A stretch of 64,000 nucleotides of DNA from Mesorhizobium sophorae (GCF_002270415.1 NZ_NNRI01000012.1:1-64000), one strand, 5' to 3'; positions 45,757 through 54,442 are shown, counted from the stretch's first letter. A program made the numbers and translations. Notes: generated by a model from the sequence alone, not told the origin.

Positions 45757-46764
45757 ATGAGCGTAGGAATCCGGCGCAACCGGCCTCTCGACAGCAAAGG
45801 AAGCGGACCCGCAACGCATGGCAATCAGGCAATGAACTGGAGACGCTATTTCTGGCCGGTCGTCGGCATTGCGGCGGTGATTTTCTCGCTGCTCCTGCTC
45901 TGGCACGAACTGCGCGGCATCTCGCTCGACGATGTCTGGGGCGGCATATCGGCGATTCCGGCTCGCCGCTGGATTCTCGCAGCGCTGTGTTCGGTCATCG
46001 CCTATGCCTCGCTCGCCGGCTACGACCACATCGCGCTCTTGCATATCGGCAAGAAAGTGTCGTGGCTGTTCGTCACGCTCTGCTCCTTCACCACCTATGC
46101 GCTGTCGCACAACATCGGCGGCTCGGTGTTCTCCGGCGCCGTCATCCGCTACCGCGCCTATGGCACCAAGGGCCTCACCGGCCAGGATGTCGGCGTGCTG
46201 GTGGCGATCTGCTGGATCACCTTCGTGCTGTCGACGATCCTAGCCTCTGGCCTCGTATTGGTCTTCGAGCCTGAGATTCTCGACCGGTTTTCAGGCATCG
46301 CCAATCACGGCCTGTCGGAAGCGGCGGGGATCGTGATGCTGCTGCTCGTCGCTGCCTACATATTCGGTAGCTGGCTGCATCTGCGCCCACTGAAGATCGC
46401 CAGCCTCCAGTTGCACTATCCGGCGTTGCCGATCGTCGCGCGGCAACTGCTGATCGGCCCGGTCGAGTTGCTGGCGGCGGCTGCGATCATCTTCTTTGCC
46501 CTGCCGGCGACCCACAATCCCGGCTATTTTGTCGTCCTCGGGGTTTTCCTGGTCTCGTTCTCGATCGCGCAGATCTCGCATGCGCCGGGTGGGCTCGGCG
46601 TGTTCGAAGTGGTGTTCCTGGCGGGGCTGTCCGACATGGATCCGGTCGGCGTGCTGGCGGCACTGCTGGTGTTCCGGCTGTTCTACCTGGTCATCCCGCT
46701 GATTCTGGGCCTTGGTATCGTGCTGTTCTTCGAACGGTCGCAGTTCAGCCGAAGCGAGAGCTGA
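45757..46764 (+). CDS. YbhN-like membrane protein (lysylphosphatidylglycerol synthase TM region family)
   Basis: An inner-membrane protein of up to 335 residues with about eight helices. The segments SHNIGGSVFSGAVIRYRAYG, the later AQISHAPGGLGVFEVVFL and ALLVFRLFYLVIPLILGL are hallmarks of the YbhN/UPF0104 family, related to the flippase part of MprF. The natural substrate in this setting is unknown. An ATG at 45757 follows GAGG at ten bases; the alternative ATG at 45832 has a poorer site but begins right before the first helix. Confidence 0.85.
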   Translation: MSVGIRRNRPLDSKGSGPATHGNQAMNWRRYFWPVVGIAAVIFSLLLLWHELRGISLDDVWGGISAIPARRWILAALCSVIAYASLAGYDHIALLHIGKKVSWLFVTLCSFTTYALSHNIGGSVFSGAVIRYRAYGTKGLTGQDVGVLVAICWITFVLSTILASGLVLVFEPEILDRFSGIANHGLSEAAGIVMLLLVAAYIFGSWLHLRPLKIASLQLHYPALPIVARQLLIGPVELLAAAAIIFFALPATHNPGYFVVLGVFLVSFSIAQISHAPGGLGVFEVVFLAGLSDMDPVGVLAALLVFRLFYLVIPLILGLGIVLFFERSQFSRSES

Positions 46765-46943
46765 GGCGCGGGTGGACTTGGCGTCGCCCGGGCCACGCAA
46801 TGCGTGGAACCAACTTACAAAACGGACCGACAAAACGTTGCGATTGAACTGCCGAGCAGGCTTGACTATTTTCCGCTGGCGGCTACAAGGCAGCGCTCAA
46901 GCGGCTTGGCCGCTCGGCCCGCTCGGTTCATGACCGCGCTTGC

Positions 46944-47017
46944 TGGGGAATAGGTTAACGGTAGACCCACGGACTCTGACTCCGTTAGTCCTGGTTCGAA
47001 TCCAGGTTCCCCAGCCA
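46944..47017 (+). tRNA. tRNA-Gln, anticodon CTG
   Basis: The cloverleaf is clear. The acceptor TGGGGAA pairs with TTCCCCA, the anticodon stem ACGGA/TCCGT holds the loop CTCTGAC (anticodon CTG), and the T arm is CCTGG-TTCGAAT-CCAGG. The D-loop contains GGTTAACGG. The discriminator G and encoded CCA end at 47017. It sits at the border of an accessory-looking region. Confidence 0.96.
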
Positions 47018-47334
47018 ATTGATTTCAAACACTTAGCTGCCAAACGCCCCAAAAAATCATGTTGCTAGGCCCGTGTAGCGCTAGCAACCTAAGCCATTGA
47101 TTTGTAACGATTGGTAATGGTTGCGGGAATCGCGATAGCAACATGGATAGCAACATGGCGGCATGAAACCCCATCGAAGTGGGGGCTAAACCTAAACCTT
47201 CGTTTAGGCAGCAAGACCTTCGCACAATTGCGGCGACGTACTGTAGCCGGTACTTTACTAGCTATCGGCCATCTACTCCTCCCAAGATGCGATGCCGGTA
47301 CCCAGCTAACTCCTCCCCCGAGGTTAGCTCAAAT

Positions 47335-47371
47335 AAACCCGCTGCCATTCCCCCTTCGGCAGCGGGTTTTT
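47335..47371 (+). terminator. Rho-independent terminator, plus strand
   Basis: ACCCGCTGCC/GGCAGCGGGT with an eleven-base loop, then TTTT. No protein gene ends immediately before it, which leaves an untranslated transcript as a possible client. Confidence 0.85.
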
Positions 47372-47390
47372 CGTCTGCGACCACCACAAC

Positions 47391-47412
47391 AAAAAGCCCG
47401 CCGAAGCGGGCC
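47391..47412 (-). terminator. Rho-independent terminator, minus strand
   Basis: Read on the minus strand, GCCCGC-TTCG-GCGGGC is followed by TTTTT. It would stop transcripts coming leftwards from the accessory region. Confidence 0.75.
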
Positions 47413-47700
47413 TTCTGTCGGTAGCAGTTTTGCGACCTCGGTCCAAATTGGCAGCAACGCCCTGGCTCTCACCATCAGCCTTGGCGGCAGGTTCGCCGCG
47501 GGCATCGTGTTCGGCCTTGGTGTCCCGTCGGGCTGGCGCTGGCGGGCTGACGTGACGTCCTGCTGAAATCCGTCCGAGGTTTAGGCTTGTCAGCAGCTTG
47601 TGACGAGCAGCCTGGCGCGGCTCATCAGTCTGGAACTATTTCGCAACGACGACGTTTGGTGAATAGCCAGAAATAGTGCCCAATCAGCGAGGACTTGATC

Positions 47701-48231
47701 ATGAAGTTCCTGACCGGCATGGCCGCCGCCTTGATATCAGCGTTAGCGCTAACGAGCGCTGTTCCAGTTGATGCCGCACCAATTTTCGTTCCTCAGGCGC
47801 AAAGCGCGCAGCCCCACGTCATCCAAGTTCGGGGCGCCAGATGGCGCAACAATCATTGGGGAGGCGGCAATTATGGGCGATACAGAGGTGGCTACTATGG
47901 CCACCGCTACTATCGGCATGGATACGACGGCTACAATGACTTCTTCCCGGGAGGACTTGTCGCAGGAGCCCTGATCGGAAGCATGTTCAACAACGGCTAC
48001 TACGGTGGCGGCTACTACGATGGCGGGTATCATCCCGACCCGTATTACGGCGGCGGCTATTACCGCCCGGTGTATTATCACAGGCACTACTACCATAGGA
48101 ATTATTACCACCACAGGTACTATCACTACAGGTACTATCATCACAGGTACTATCATCCCCGGTACTACTATAACTATAGGCACTACTACCACCACAGGTA
48201 TTACCATCGTAGGCACTACTACCGCTACTGA
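47701..48231 (+). CDS. secreted Gly/Tyr/His-rich repeat protein
   Basis: The product is 176 residues with a signal peptide (MKFLTGMAAALISALALTSA, cleavage likely near AVPVDA/AP). A glycine/tyrosine-rich middle includes a hydrophobic GGLVAGALIGSMF segment. The C-terminal 60 residues alternate YY with His and Arg (RYYHYRYYHHRYYHPRYYY). GAGGA precedes the ATG at 47701. The repeat is visible in the DNA as recurring ATCACAGGTACTAT-like units. Similar proteins occur in Mesorhizobium. Role unknown; cell-surface adhesion, metal binding or a structural coat are possible. Confidence 0.75.
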   Translation: MKFLTGMAAALISALALTSAVPVDAAPIFVPQAQSAQPHVIQVRGARWRNNHWGGGNYGRYRGGYYGHRYYRHGYDGYNDFFPGGLVAGALIGSMFNNGYYGGGYYDGGYHPDPYYGGGYYRPVYYHRHYYHRNYYHHRYYHYRYYHHRYYHPRYYYNYRHYYHHRYYHRRHYYRY

Positions 48232-48242
48232 ATGGCGCACGC

Positions 48243-48284
48243 TGCCCGCATCTAGCCCCCTGCCTCACGGGGGGGGCGGGCTTT
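48243..48284 (+). terminator. terminator of the Tyr/His-rich protein gene
   Basis: GCCCGC...GCGGGC with an inner CCCCC/GGGGG stem, followed by TTTT, directly after the stop codon. Confidence 0.75.
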
Positions 48285-48398
48285 TCGGTTCGCCTGTTGA
48301 GATACCGGAGTTCTTACGCTCCGCTTGGCACGATGTTCTCAGTCGAGCGCGCCCTGGCAGGCTGATGCTGAGGAAATCAGTGCCCCTAGCGTAGCGCC

Positions 48399-48533
48399 TC
48401 AGATGTTCCTCTCGATATGAGCCTCGATCGGATTTGGCGTCGATAGCTCAAATCTTTTAGCTGCCATGAATGTCAGCACGATAGCGGCAGCTATCGATGC
48501 AATCACGGTGGCGGTGCGGGCTAGACTTCTCAC
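48399..48533 (-). CDS. possible 44-residue single-span membrane protein
   Basis: A GTG at 48533 opens a 44-codon frame with one hydrophobic helix (about residues 8-24, VIASIAAAIVLTFMAA). A polar tail with FELSTPNPIEAHIE follows, ending at a TGA at 48399. Codon use and the amphipathic design look like a real rhizobial small protein. No strong ribosome-binding site is present. It begins three bases after the relic upstream ends, so it may have depended on translational coupling. Confidence 0.4.
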   Translation of the reverse strand: MRSLARTATVIASIAAAIVLTFMAAKRFELSTPNPIEAHIERNI

Positions 48534-48538
48534 TATCT

Positions 48539-49246
48539 TCACTCAACAAAGCCTACCGCCTCTTCACGATCATCCACGGGCTCGTTCGGGCCGCACCCTC
48601 GCCCATGGCCTGTCCAGCCTGGATCGGGCTCGCCTTCGGGGTGGTTCCATGTGTTCGTCTCGACCTCGCCGGCGAGACGCTGGTCGACATGTTCAGGCCA
48701 GCCCAATTCATACTCGTCATCCTCTCGGCCGTCATGGGGCTCGTCGAGCACGTCGCCGCCATGCTCATTTTCGACTTCGCAATCGTCACGGCCTGGGGAT
48801 GTCGCCCGATCGCCTGCCCGGTGCGCTTGGGAGTTGTTTCCGTAGCGCTGGACCGTGAGTTCTCCCGATCGTCCTCATGGGCTTTCCCGCGACGATGGGT
48901 GACGTTCTGCTGCCCCAAGCATGGGCTCCCTCGCTGTCCGGCTCATGGTCGCTGTTGTCCTGGTCCAGATGATCGAGGCAGCCGAGCGACGGCTCGTCGT
49001 CTGCCGTTTCCTCCAGATCGCAATGGGACTCCATGAGATCCAGCGCGGTGATCAGCGACATTGCGCGGTCCAGGTGGTCATTGAGACGCTTCTGGACAGA
49101 CTGTTGGCGCGCTGCGGCGAGCTGTGGCCTCCGATCGAGCGCATCCGCGCCCTTGCCGGTCTCGATCTCGGCGAACTCGCCGACGATCGCGATGCCCGCG
49201 GCTTCGGCAAAGCGGGCTTCTCCAAGCCTCGCTGTCAGGCGGCTTT
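48539..49246 (-). pseudogene. frameshifted acidic protein relic
   Basis: Three successive minus-strand frames carry one style of sequence. From 49246 (no start codon until an internal ATG at 49061) the first frame reads an alanine-rich helical part (EARFAEAAGIAIVGEFAE, QSVQKRLNDHLDRAMSLI) and then DLEETADDEPSLGCLDHLD. Near 48905 it passes to a frame with GKAHEDDREN, and near 48855 to one with RDDCEVENEHGGDVLDEPHD and REDDEYELGWPEHVD, ending at 48539. The Asp/Glu-rich EPSLG-type motifs recall rhizobial hypothetical proteins. It lacks a start and needs two frame shifts. Confidence 0.55.
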
Positions 49247-51136
49247 AATGCCCCTCGTCAATCCCGCGACCTTCTTGATGTGCGTTACCGCCGCGTCGCC
49301 GCCAGCGGTCTTTGTGAAAAGATCGAGTGTCTCGTCGCCGTCATCACCGACCGGCATGAGCGCCTGATCCATGTAATCCTTTGATGCAGAATTTCGCGAG
49401 ATCGCACGTGCCGCTACCATAAGACGCACAATTGTGTTGGCGAGGACGGCGTGTTTCCGAAGAGTTTCCCATACGAATCGAGGCCAGAAGTACCAAGGGT
49501 TTTCGCGGGGCATGCCGGGGCGCCGCTCCGACGGCCGCTTGAGGCGCAGAAGACCAGTCTGCAACGGATGCACCTTCTCAAGAGGCACTACGGTTGAGAA
49601 CGTCACGAGGAGCTTGACCAGACTGCCGAGTGGAACGCCAGTCGCGACCGCACGGCGCAACAGCGTACGCATATGCTTGGGCGTGTAGTAGAGCGACCAT
49701 GCTTCCTGGTAGATGCTCTCCCATTCCTGGCTGGTCATTCTCGGATGTGCTGTGCAGACATGCTCAAGGTCGTAGACGTTGAGATCGGAGTCCATCTCGA
49801 CCCGCTTCCTCCAAAGGCCCTGGTGGTCCTCCGACCCCGGCAGCGGCGTCAGGTTAAAAAACTCTATTATGTCGAGAGGGAGCTCTTCCTGTATGATCGC
49901 GATATCGCGTCTGATCGTCTCGGGCGTGTCCGACGGAAAGCCGAGAATATAGCCCGCCAAAGTCATGATGCCCTGTGCCTTCCAGGCGAGTAGCATCTTA
50001 CGGTATTCGGTAATCTTGTTCTGCCGCTTTTTGGCCGCAGCGAGATTGTCCGGATTGACGTTCTCCAAGCCAATGAAGACGCGCGTAACACCAGCTCGTT
50101 TCGCCTTCTCCACGAAGTTCTCGATCTTGTGGCACAGCGTGTCCACCTGGATCATGAGGCCGAGAGGGATGCCGTCCTTCTCACGCAACGAGATAAGGCG
50201 GTCGAAAATCGCTTCCCATTCCCTGTTGCGCGCGAAATTGTCGTCAGTGATGAAGAACTTGTGGACCCCGTGCGTCCAGTTCATCCGCACCAGCTTCTCC
50301 ACGTCATCTGCGGATCGGAAGCGTGATTTTCGACCTTGCACATTGATGATGGTGCAGAACGAGCATTGATAGGGGCAGCCGCGACCCGCATCGAAACTCG
50401 TGCTGAGGCCCATAGTGTGTTCGACGTACTGTTTAGGAAGGAACGGTACCGGCGAGCCCTCAATGCCGGGCATGTCCTTCAGGAAATCGTATAGCGGCGC
50501 GAGCTGGCCTGATGCAGCGTCGCGCAGTACCGCTTCGAATCTGCCTTCGGCCTCGCCTGCAAACATGGAAATGCCCATTTCTCGACAAGCGTCGAGTTCG
50601 ACCGCGCTCCCGTCCAGCATGGCCAGGCATCCAGAGACATGGAAGCCACCCATCGCGACGGCCATTTTCGCGTCGCGGAAGGGTCGAGCAATATCGAGCG
50701 CGCGGGGATACTGATTGGACTGGACGCCAATCAGAGCGATCATTCCGAAATTGTCGTGCTGCCGGAGCTTCGCCAACAGCGCTGGAATATCGACCCGCGT
50801 GTTGGTCTCGTCGATCGCCATGATGTCGATGGCTACGTCTGAACCGAGGATTTCGCGATCCGCACAATCGGTAGCGATGCCATAGACAGCGGCGAGCGAA
50901 TTCGACGGGATCATCGCTCGCCACCAGCGAATAACGTATCCGTCGTCGTCGTAGTGCGATGGCTTTATCAGGATGAGCTGGAAGCGTCGGCCCCCAGCTT
51001 TTGGAGAAGCGGACAAAACACGCACCCCTCGTATCAAAAGCCAAAGATAGCACGCAGGACTACGCCTGTCGCCCTGCGGGGTCATAATTAAAGTGACGGG
51101 CGAAGGTTGAGGAAGGGCCGGTAGGCCCTTCCTCAA
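49235..51136 (-). CDS. B12-binding-type radical SAM protein
   Basis: This protein of up to 633 residues has an N-terminal cobalamin-binding-like region (FQLILIKPSHYDDDGYVIR, LAAVYGIATD) without the usual DxHxxG histidine clearly visible. The radical SAM core carries the iron-sulfur motif GCPYQCSFC at 253-261 (Cys254, 258, 261). FFITDDNFARNREW, RVFIGLENVNPDNL and AGYILGFPSDTPETI follow. It resembles the BchE/HpnJ-like group acting on lipids or cofactors, but the substrate is unknown. The start is uncertain: a TTG near residue 41 has GAGGGG upstream. No partner gene is intact nearby. Confidence 0.8.
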   Translation of the reverse strand: MRKGLPALPQPSPVTLIMTPQGDRRSPACYLWLLIRGVRVLSASPKAGGRRFQLILIKPSHYDDDGYVIRWWRAMIPSNSLAAVYGIATDCADREILGSDVAIDIMAIDETNTRVDIPALLAKLRQHDNFGMIALIGVQSNQYPRALDIARPFRDAKMAVAMGGFHVSGCLAMLDGSAVELDACREMGISMFAGEAEGRFEAVLRDAASGQLAPLYDFLKDMPGIEGSPVPFLPKQYVEHTMGLSTSFDAGRGCPYQCSFCTIINVQGRKSRFRSADDVEKLVRMNWTHGVHKFFITDDNFARNREWEAIFDRLISLREKDGIPLGLMIQVDTLCHKIENFVEKAKRAGVTRVFIGLENVNPDNLAAAKKRQNKITEYRKMLLAWKAQGIMTLAGYILGFPSDTPETIRRDIAIIQEELPLDIIEFFNLTPLPGSEDHQGLWRKRVEMDSDLNVYDLEHVCTAHPRMTSQEWESIYQEAWSLYYTPKHMRTLLRRAVATGVPLGSLVKLLVTFSTVVPLEKVHPLQTGLLRLKRPSERRPGMPRENPWYFWPRFVWETLRKHAVLANTIVRLMVAARAISRNSASKDYMDQALMPVGDDGDETLDLFTKTAGGDAAVTHIKKVAGLTRGIKAA

Positions 51137-51149
51137 TGGCTCGAAGGTC

Positions 51150-51258
51150 GGTCGTTACTTTCATAATCCGCTGACGATTACCGACTTCGCCAGCCGTTAT
51201 CCGATCGCCTGCGAGGCGCTCTTGACCACCAAGGAAGCCTATGCCTTCACCAAAATCC
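51150..51258 (+). mobile_element. transposase (IS481-type integrase core) fragment
   Basis: One frame reads GRYFHNPLTITDFASRYPI and then ACEALLTTKEAYAFTKIP, which matches the start of the DDE integrase core of IS481-like transposases. The match stops abruptly at about 51258, followed by T-rich unrelated sequence and a TGA at 51309. No terminal inverted repeats were found. It is a scrap of an insertion sequence. Confidence 0.65.
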
Positions 51259-51514
51259 CTGTTTTTTTTCCTGTACTTCAGGGAACCGAGACCAGAGACG
51301 GGTTCGCTTGAGACTGCCAACACAGCCAAACAATTTGCCAAGTTAAATTGGCTCGTTACCCAGGCCCGAGGCGATCGGCGCTCGCCTCCTCGGTCACCGG
51401 CCTTGGGGTAGGTGGACGCTCAAGCGGGGTTAGCTCTTGCCAATCGCGTCGCTTTGGCCGCAATCTCGGCTCGAAGAGCCGCTCATCGGATGTCGGCGTG
51501 ATGGGGATTTTGCC

Positions 51515-51985
51515 ATGACCCGAGATCAGATGCTCGCCCACCTCCGATCCGCAGACGCGGTCGCGCGCGAGGCGGCGGTGCATGGGCATCATCCGTTCGG
51601 TTGCGTGCTGGTCGGGCCGGACGATCACGTGCTGATGCGGCAGGGCAATCTCGACACGGTGCGCCATGCCGAGACCGAGCTCGCCCGGCGCGCCGCGGCG
51701 ACCTACGAGCCGGAGTTCCTGTGGCAATGCACGCTGGTCTCGACCGGTGAGCCTTGCGCGATGTGCACCGGAACGCTCTACTGGGCAAATATCGGCCGGC
51801 TGGTCTACGGCTTCGAGGAGAGTAAGCTTCTGGCGCTCACCGGGAATCATGCGGACAACCCGACTATGAGCCTCTCATCGCGCACCGTACTCGACTCCGG
51901 CCAGAAAAAGATCGAGGTCTTTGGCCCCTTCCCCGAGATCGCGGACGAGCTGATCGCACCACACCGCGATTTCTGGAAGCGCTGA
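51515..51985 (+). CDS. nucleoside/nucleobase deaminase (CDA fold)
   Basis: The enzyme has 156 residues and the zinc site HAE (His51, Glu53) with PCAMC (Cys81, Cys84), as in guanine deaminase, TadA and related families. The short length and ESKLLALTGN segment fit free-nucleobase or nucleoside deaminases more than tRNA-specific TadA. The ATG at 51515 is the first that matches the family N-terminus. It marks the return to ordinary coding density after the accessory stretch. Confidence 0.87.
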   Translation: MTRDQMLAHLRSADAVAREAAVHGHHPFGCVLVGPDDHVLMRQGNLDTVRHAETELARRAAATYEPEFLWQCTLVSTGEPCAMCTGTLYWANIGRLVYGFEESKLLALTGNHADNPTMSLSSRTVLDSGQKKIEVFGPFPEIADELIAPHRDFWKR

Positions 51986-52060
51986 CGCGGTGTCCAGCCC
52001 TCCGCCGGGGCGCTCTGTAAGCGCGCTCTGACCAAAGCGCTCGGAGAACTCGGGGGCTTA

Positions 52061-53746
52061 ATGGATCGCTTTAACCTCGGCAGCTACCGCCGCCCCATCT
52101 CCACCCACTCGGCGGAAACCCAGCGCTGGTTCGATATCGGCCTGAACTGGTGCTACGGCTTCAACCATGAGGAAGGCATCAAGTGTTTTGAGAAGGCACT
52201 CGCAACGGACCCTGATTGCCCGATGGTGCATTGGGGCATCGCCTATGCCGCCGGGCCTTTCTACAATCTGACCTGGAGGGAGCATGGCGAGGCCGAGGCC
52301 GACAGCGCGACGAAGCGCTGCTTCGAGCATGTTCAACTCGCACACGCCAATGCGGCTTCCGCCAGCGAGGTCGAAAGGCGATTGATCGAGGCGCTGGCCT
52401 GCCGCTTCCAAAAACCGCATCGGGTGACGCCGCCGGAATTCGAGCAGTGGGATGACGCCTACGCCGCCGCGATGCGGCTGGTGTATCAAAGCTTTCCTGA
52501 CGACCATGACGTGATGGCGCTGCTGGTCGAGGCGCTGATGATGCGTACGGTGCGGCGGTTGTGGAACCTCAAGACCGGTGCGCCGGCGCCGAACTCCGAC
52601 GTGATCGAGGCGCTCGCGGTTTGCGAGCGGTCGATCCGGCTTGCCGACGAGGCCGGCATTTCACAGCATCCGGCGATCGTCCATCTGCACATCCATCTCC
52701 TGGAAATGTCGACCATGCCGGAACGCGGCATGCGATCGGCGGACCTGCTCGGCGAAATGTGCCCCGATGCCGGGCACATGAACCACATGCCGGGTCACAT
52801 CTATGTGCTGTGCGGCGCGTACGAGAAGGCCAAGCTCGCCAGCGAGAAGGCCGTTCGCGCCAACGACCTCTATCTCGCCTATGCGGACGAGCCGACCTAC
52901 TACCTGCTCGGCTGCTGCCACGACCTGCATCTGATGATGTTCACCTGCATGTTGCTCGGCCAGTCCAGACCGGCCCTGTGGGCCGCCGACAGAGTGCGCA
53001 GCCTGGTGACGCGCGACGTGGTCAGCCTTCCCGACCGGCCAAAACTCACGCAGACGGTGGAAGGCTACCACGCCATGAAATCGCATGTTGAGGCGCGCTT
53101 CGGCCGCTGGCGGGAGATCATCGACGAACCGGTGACCCGGGAGCCCGGCCTCTATGTGCTGACGGCGGCCATGCAGCACTACGCCAAGGGTGTGGCGCAC
53201 GCGACGCTGAGGAGCTTTGACGAGGCGGAATGCGAGCGCGAAAAATTCCACCGGCATCTGGAAGGCATTCCCGCCGAACGGCGCTTCCTCAGCAACCCGA
53301 CCCGCGCCTCGCTGGCTGTCGGCGCGGCTCTCCTCGATGGCGAGCTTGCCTATCACCAGGGCCGGCATGACGATGCATACGGCCATCTGCGGCAAGCGGT
53401 CGAGCTTGACGACAATCTGTCCTACACCGAGCCGTGGGCGTGGATGCACCCGCCGCGCCATGCGCTGGCGGCGCTGCTTCTCGACCAGGGCCACGCCGAG
53501 GAAGCCGAACAGGTCTATCGCGACGATCTGGGTCTGAGCAGCAAGGTGCAGCGCTGCGCCCAGCACCCGAACAATGTCTGGGCACTGCACGGGCTGGTGG
53601 AATGCCTGAAGCGGCACGACGAGACCGAAGAACTGCCGGCGCTGCAGGCAAGCCTTGCCACGGCGCTGGCCAAGGCAGACGTGCCGATCACCTCGTCCTG
53701 CCTCTGCAGGACGAGCGTACGGTCAGCGCCCAGCTGCTGTCACTGA
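52061..53746 (+). CDS. tetratricopeptide repeat protein
   Basis: This 561-residue protein is built of helical repeats. RWFDIGLNWCYGFNHEEGIKC near residue 22 and the following CFEKALATDPDCPMVHWGIA are a TPR pair, and GAYEKAKLASEKAVRAND near 252 and AYHQGRHDDAYGHLRQAV near 431 are others. It matches large TPR proteins found singly in many alphaproteobacteria. No signal peptide is seen. The end has a cysteine-rich tail (SSCLCRTSVRSAPSCC) that may be a frame read-through. Function unknown; a protein scaffold is likely. Confidence 0.8.
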   Translation: MDRFNLGSYRRPISTHSAETQRWFDIGLNWCYGFNHEEGIKCFEKALATDPDCPMVHWGIAYAAGPFYNLTWREHGEAEADSATKRCFEHVQLAHANAASASEVERRLIEALACRFQKPHRVTPPEFEQWDDAYAAAMRLVYQSFPDDHDVMALLVEALMMRTVRRLWNLKTGAPAPNSDVIEALAVCERSIRLADEAGISQHPAIVHLHIHLLEMSTMPERGMRSADLLGEMCPDAGHMNHMPGHIYVLCGAYEKAKLASEKAVRANDLYLAYADEPTYYLLGCCHDLHLMMFTCMLLGQSRPALWAADRVRSLVTRDVVSLPDRPKLTQTVEGYHAMKSHVEARFGRWREIIDEPVTREPGLYVLTAAMQHYAKGVAHATLRSFDEAECEREKFHRHLEGIPAERRFLSNPTRASLAVGAALLDGELAYHQGRHDDAYGHLRQAVELDDNLSYTEPWAWMHPPRHALAALLLDQGHAEEAEQVYRDDLGLSSKVQRCAQHPNNVWALHGLVECLKRHDETEELPALQASLATALAKADVPITSSCLCRTSVRSAPSCCH

Positions 53747-53755
53747 GCCCCGAAG

Positions 53756-54442
53756 CTACCCCAGCCACTTCTCATAGTCGGACACCAGCAGGTGCACCGG
53801 GGGGACGTCCTCGTCGATGTTGGAGAAACGGCCGATCTGCTCGCGGAACACATTGTCGGTGAGATCGTCATTTACGGTCGACACCTCGCCGATCAGCACA
53901 TCCTTGCCCTCGGCCCAGAAGGCGTGCCAGACGCCGGGCAGCAGCGTGACGCTCTGGCCCGGGTCGAGCTTCAGGAGCCCGCCCGCAGGCAGCCTGTGGA
54001 TGGTTCCATCGACAGGCACCGACACCTCGGCCTTGGGATCGATACCCCCGTCGCGATCGTGCATGAACAGTTCCAGCACCAGCTTGCCACCGCCGCGGTT
54101 GATGATGTCCTCGGCCTTGATGTTGTGGCGGTGCATCGGCGACAGCTGGTCCTTGCGCGAGATCATGATCTTCTCGGCATAGAGCATGCCCATGCCCTTC
54201 TTCATGTCTTCGTAGCGGCCGTTGCGAACCGTGAACAGGAACAGACCGAGTTCATCAAACTTCTCCTGCCCATAGTCGGTGATGTCCCAGCCAAGCCGTG
54301 AGGTGAAAACGGCCGAGGAATCGACCTGGCGCGCCTTTGCCTCCTGCGGCGACCAATAGGCGAAGGGCGGCATGATGTAGCCGAACGAGCGGATGAAAGC
54401 GTCGGCGTCGCGGATGATGTCGTTGATGGCGGAGCGTTTCAT
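53756..54442 (-). CDS. D-lyxose/D-mannose isomerase-type protein
   Basis: A 228-residue cupin-fold protein of the D-lyxose ketol-isomerase family (formerly DUF1498). Metal ligands appear as LSPMHRHNIKAED near residue 105 and a later histidine in LLPGVWHAFWAEG near 173. The N-terminus has AFIRSFGYIMPPFAYWSP. The ATG at 54442 is preferred because AAGGA lies eight bases upstream; another ATG two codons earlier overlaps that site. It converges on the TPR gene and is divergent from the D-threonine-aldolase-like gene. Confidence 0.85.
   Translation of the reverse strand: MKRSAINDIIRDADAFIRSFGYIMPPFAYWSPQEAKARQVDSSAVFTSRLGWDITDYGQEKFDELGLFLFTVRNGRYEDMKKGMGMLYAEKIMISRKDQLSPMHRHNIKAEDIINRGGGKLVLELFMHDRDGGIDPKAEVSVPVDGTIHRLPAGGLLKLDPGQSVTLLPGVWHAFWAEGKDVLIGEVSTVNDDLTDNVFREQIGRFSNIDEDVPPVHLLVSDYEKWLG

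Larger units (their letters stand above)
47018..47700. other. non-coding stretch after tRNA-Gln with hairpins
   Basis: About 680 bases without a convincing protein gene. A GATAGCAACATGG direct repeat occurs twice around 47135-47160, separated by one base. A hairpin (AGCTAAC/GTTAGCT, 47304-47329) and two terminators follow. The short frames here have no ribosome-binding site or family match. The area may be a scar of integration events or may encode a small RNA ending at 47371. Confidence 0.5.

Noticed and set aside
47749..48240. Valine/isoleucine-rich 163-codon frame opposite the Tyr/His-rich protein
   Set aside because: It is the complement of TAC/CAC-rich codons, which automatically read as GTA/GTG; no start context or signal.
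46990..51400. Integrative element with an attachment-site duplication of the tRNA-Gln end
   Set aside because: No second copy of the tRNA 3' sequence and no integrase gene could be seen in the window; only an accessory character is claimed.
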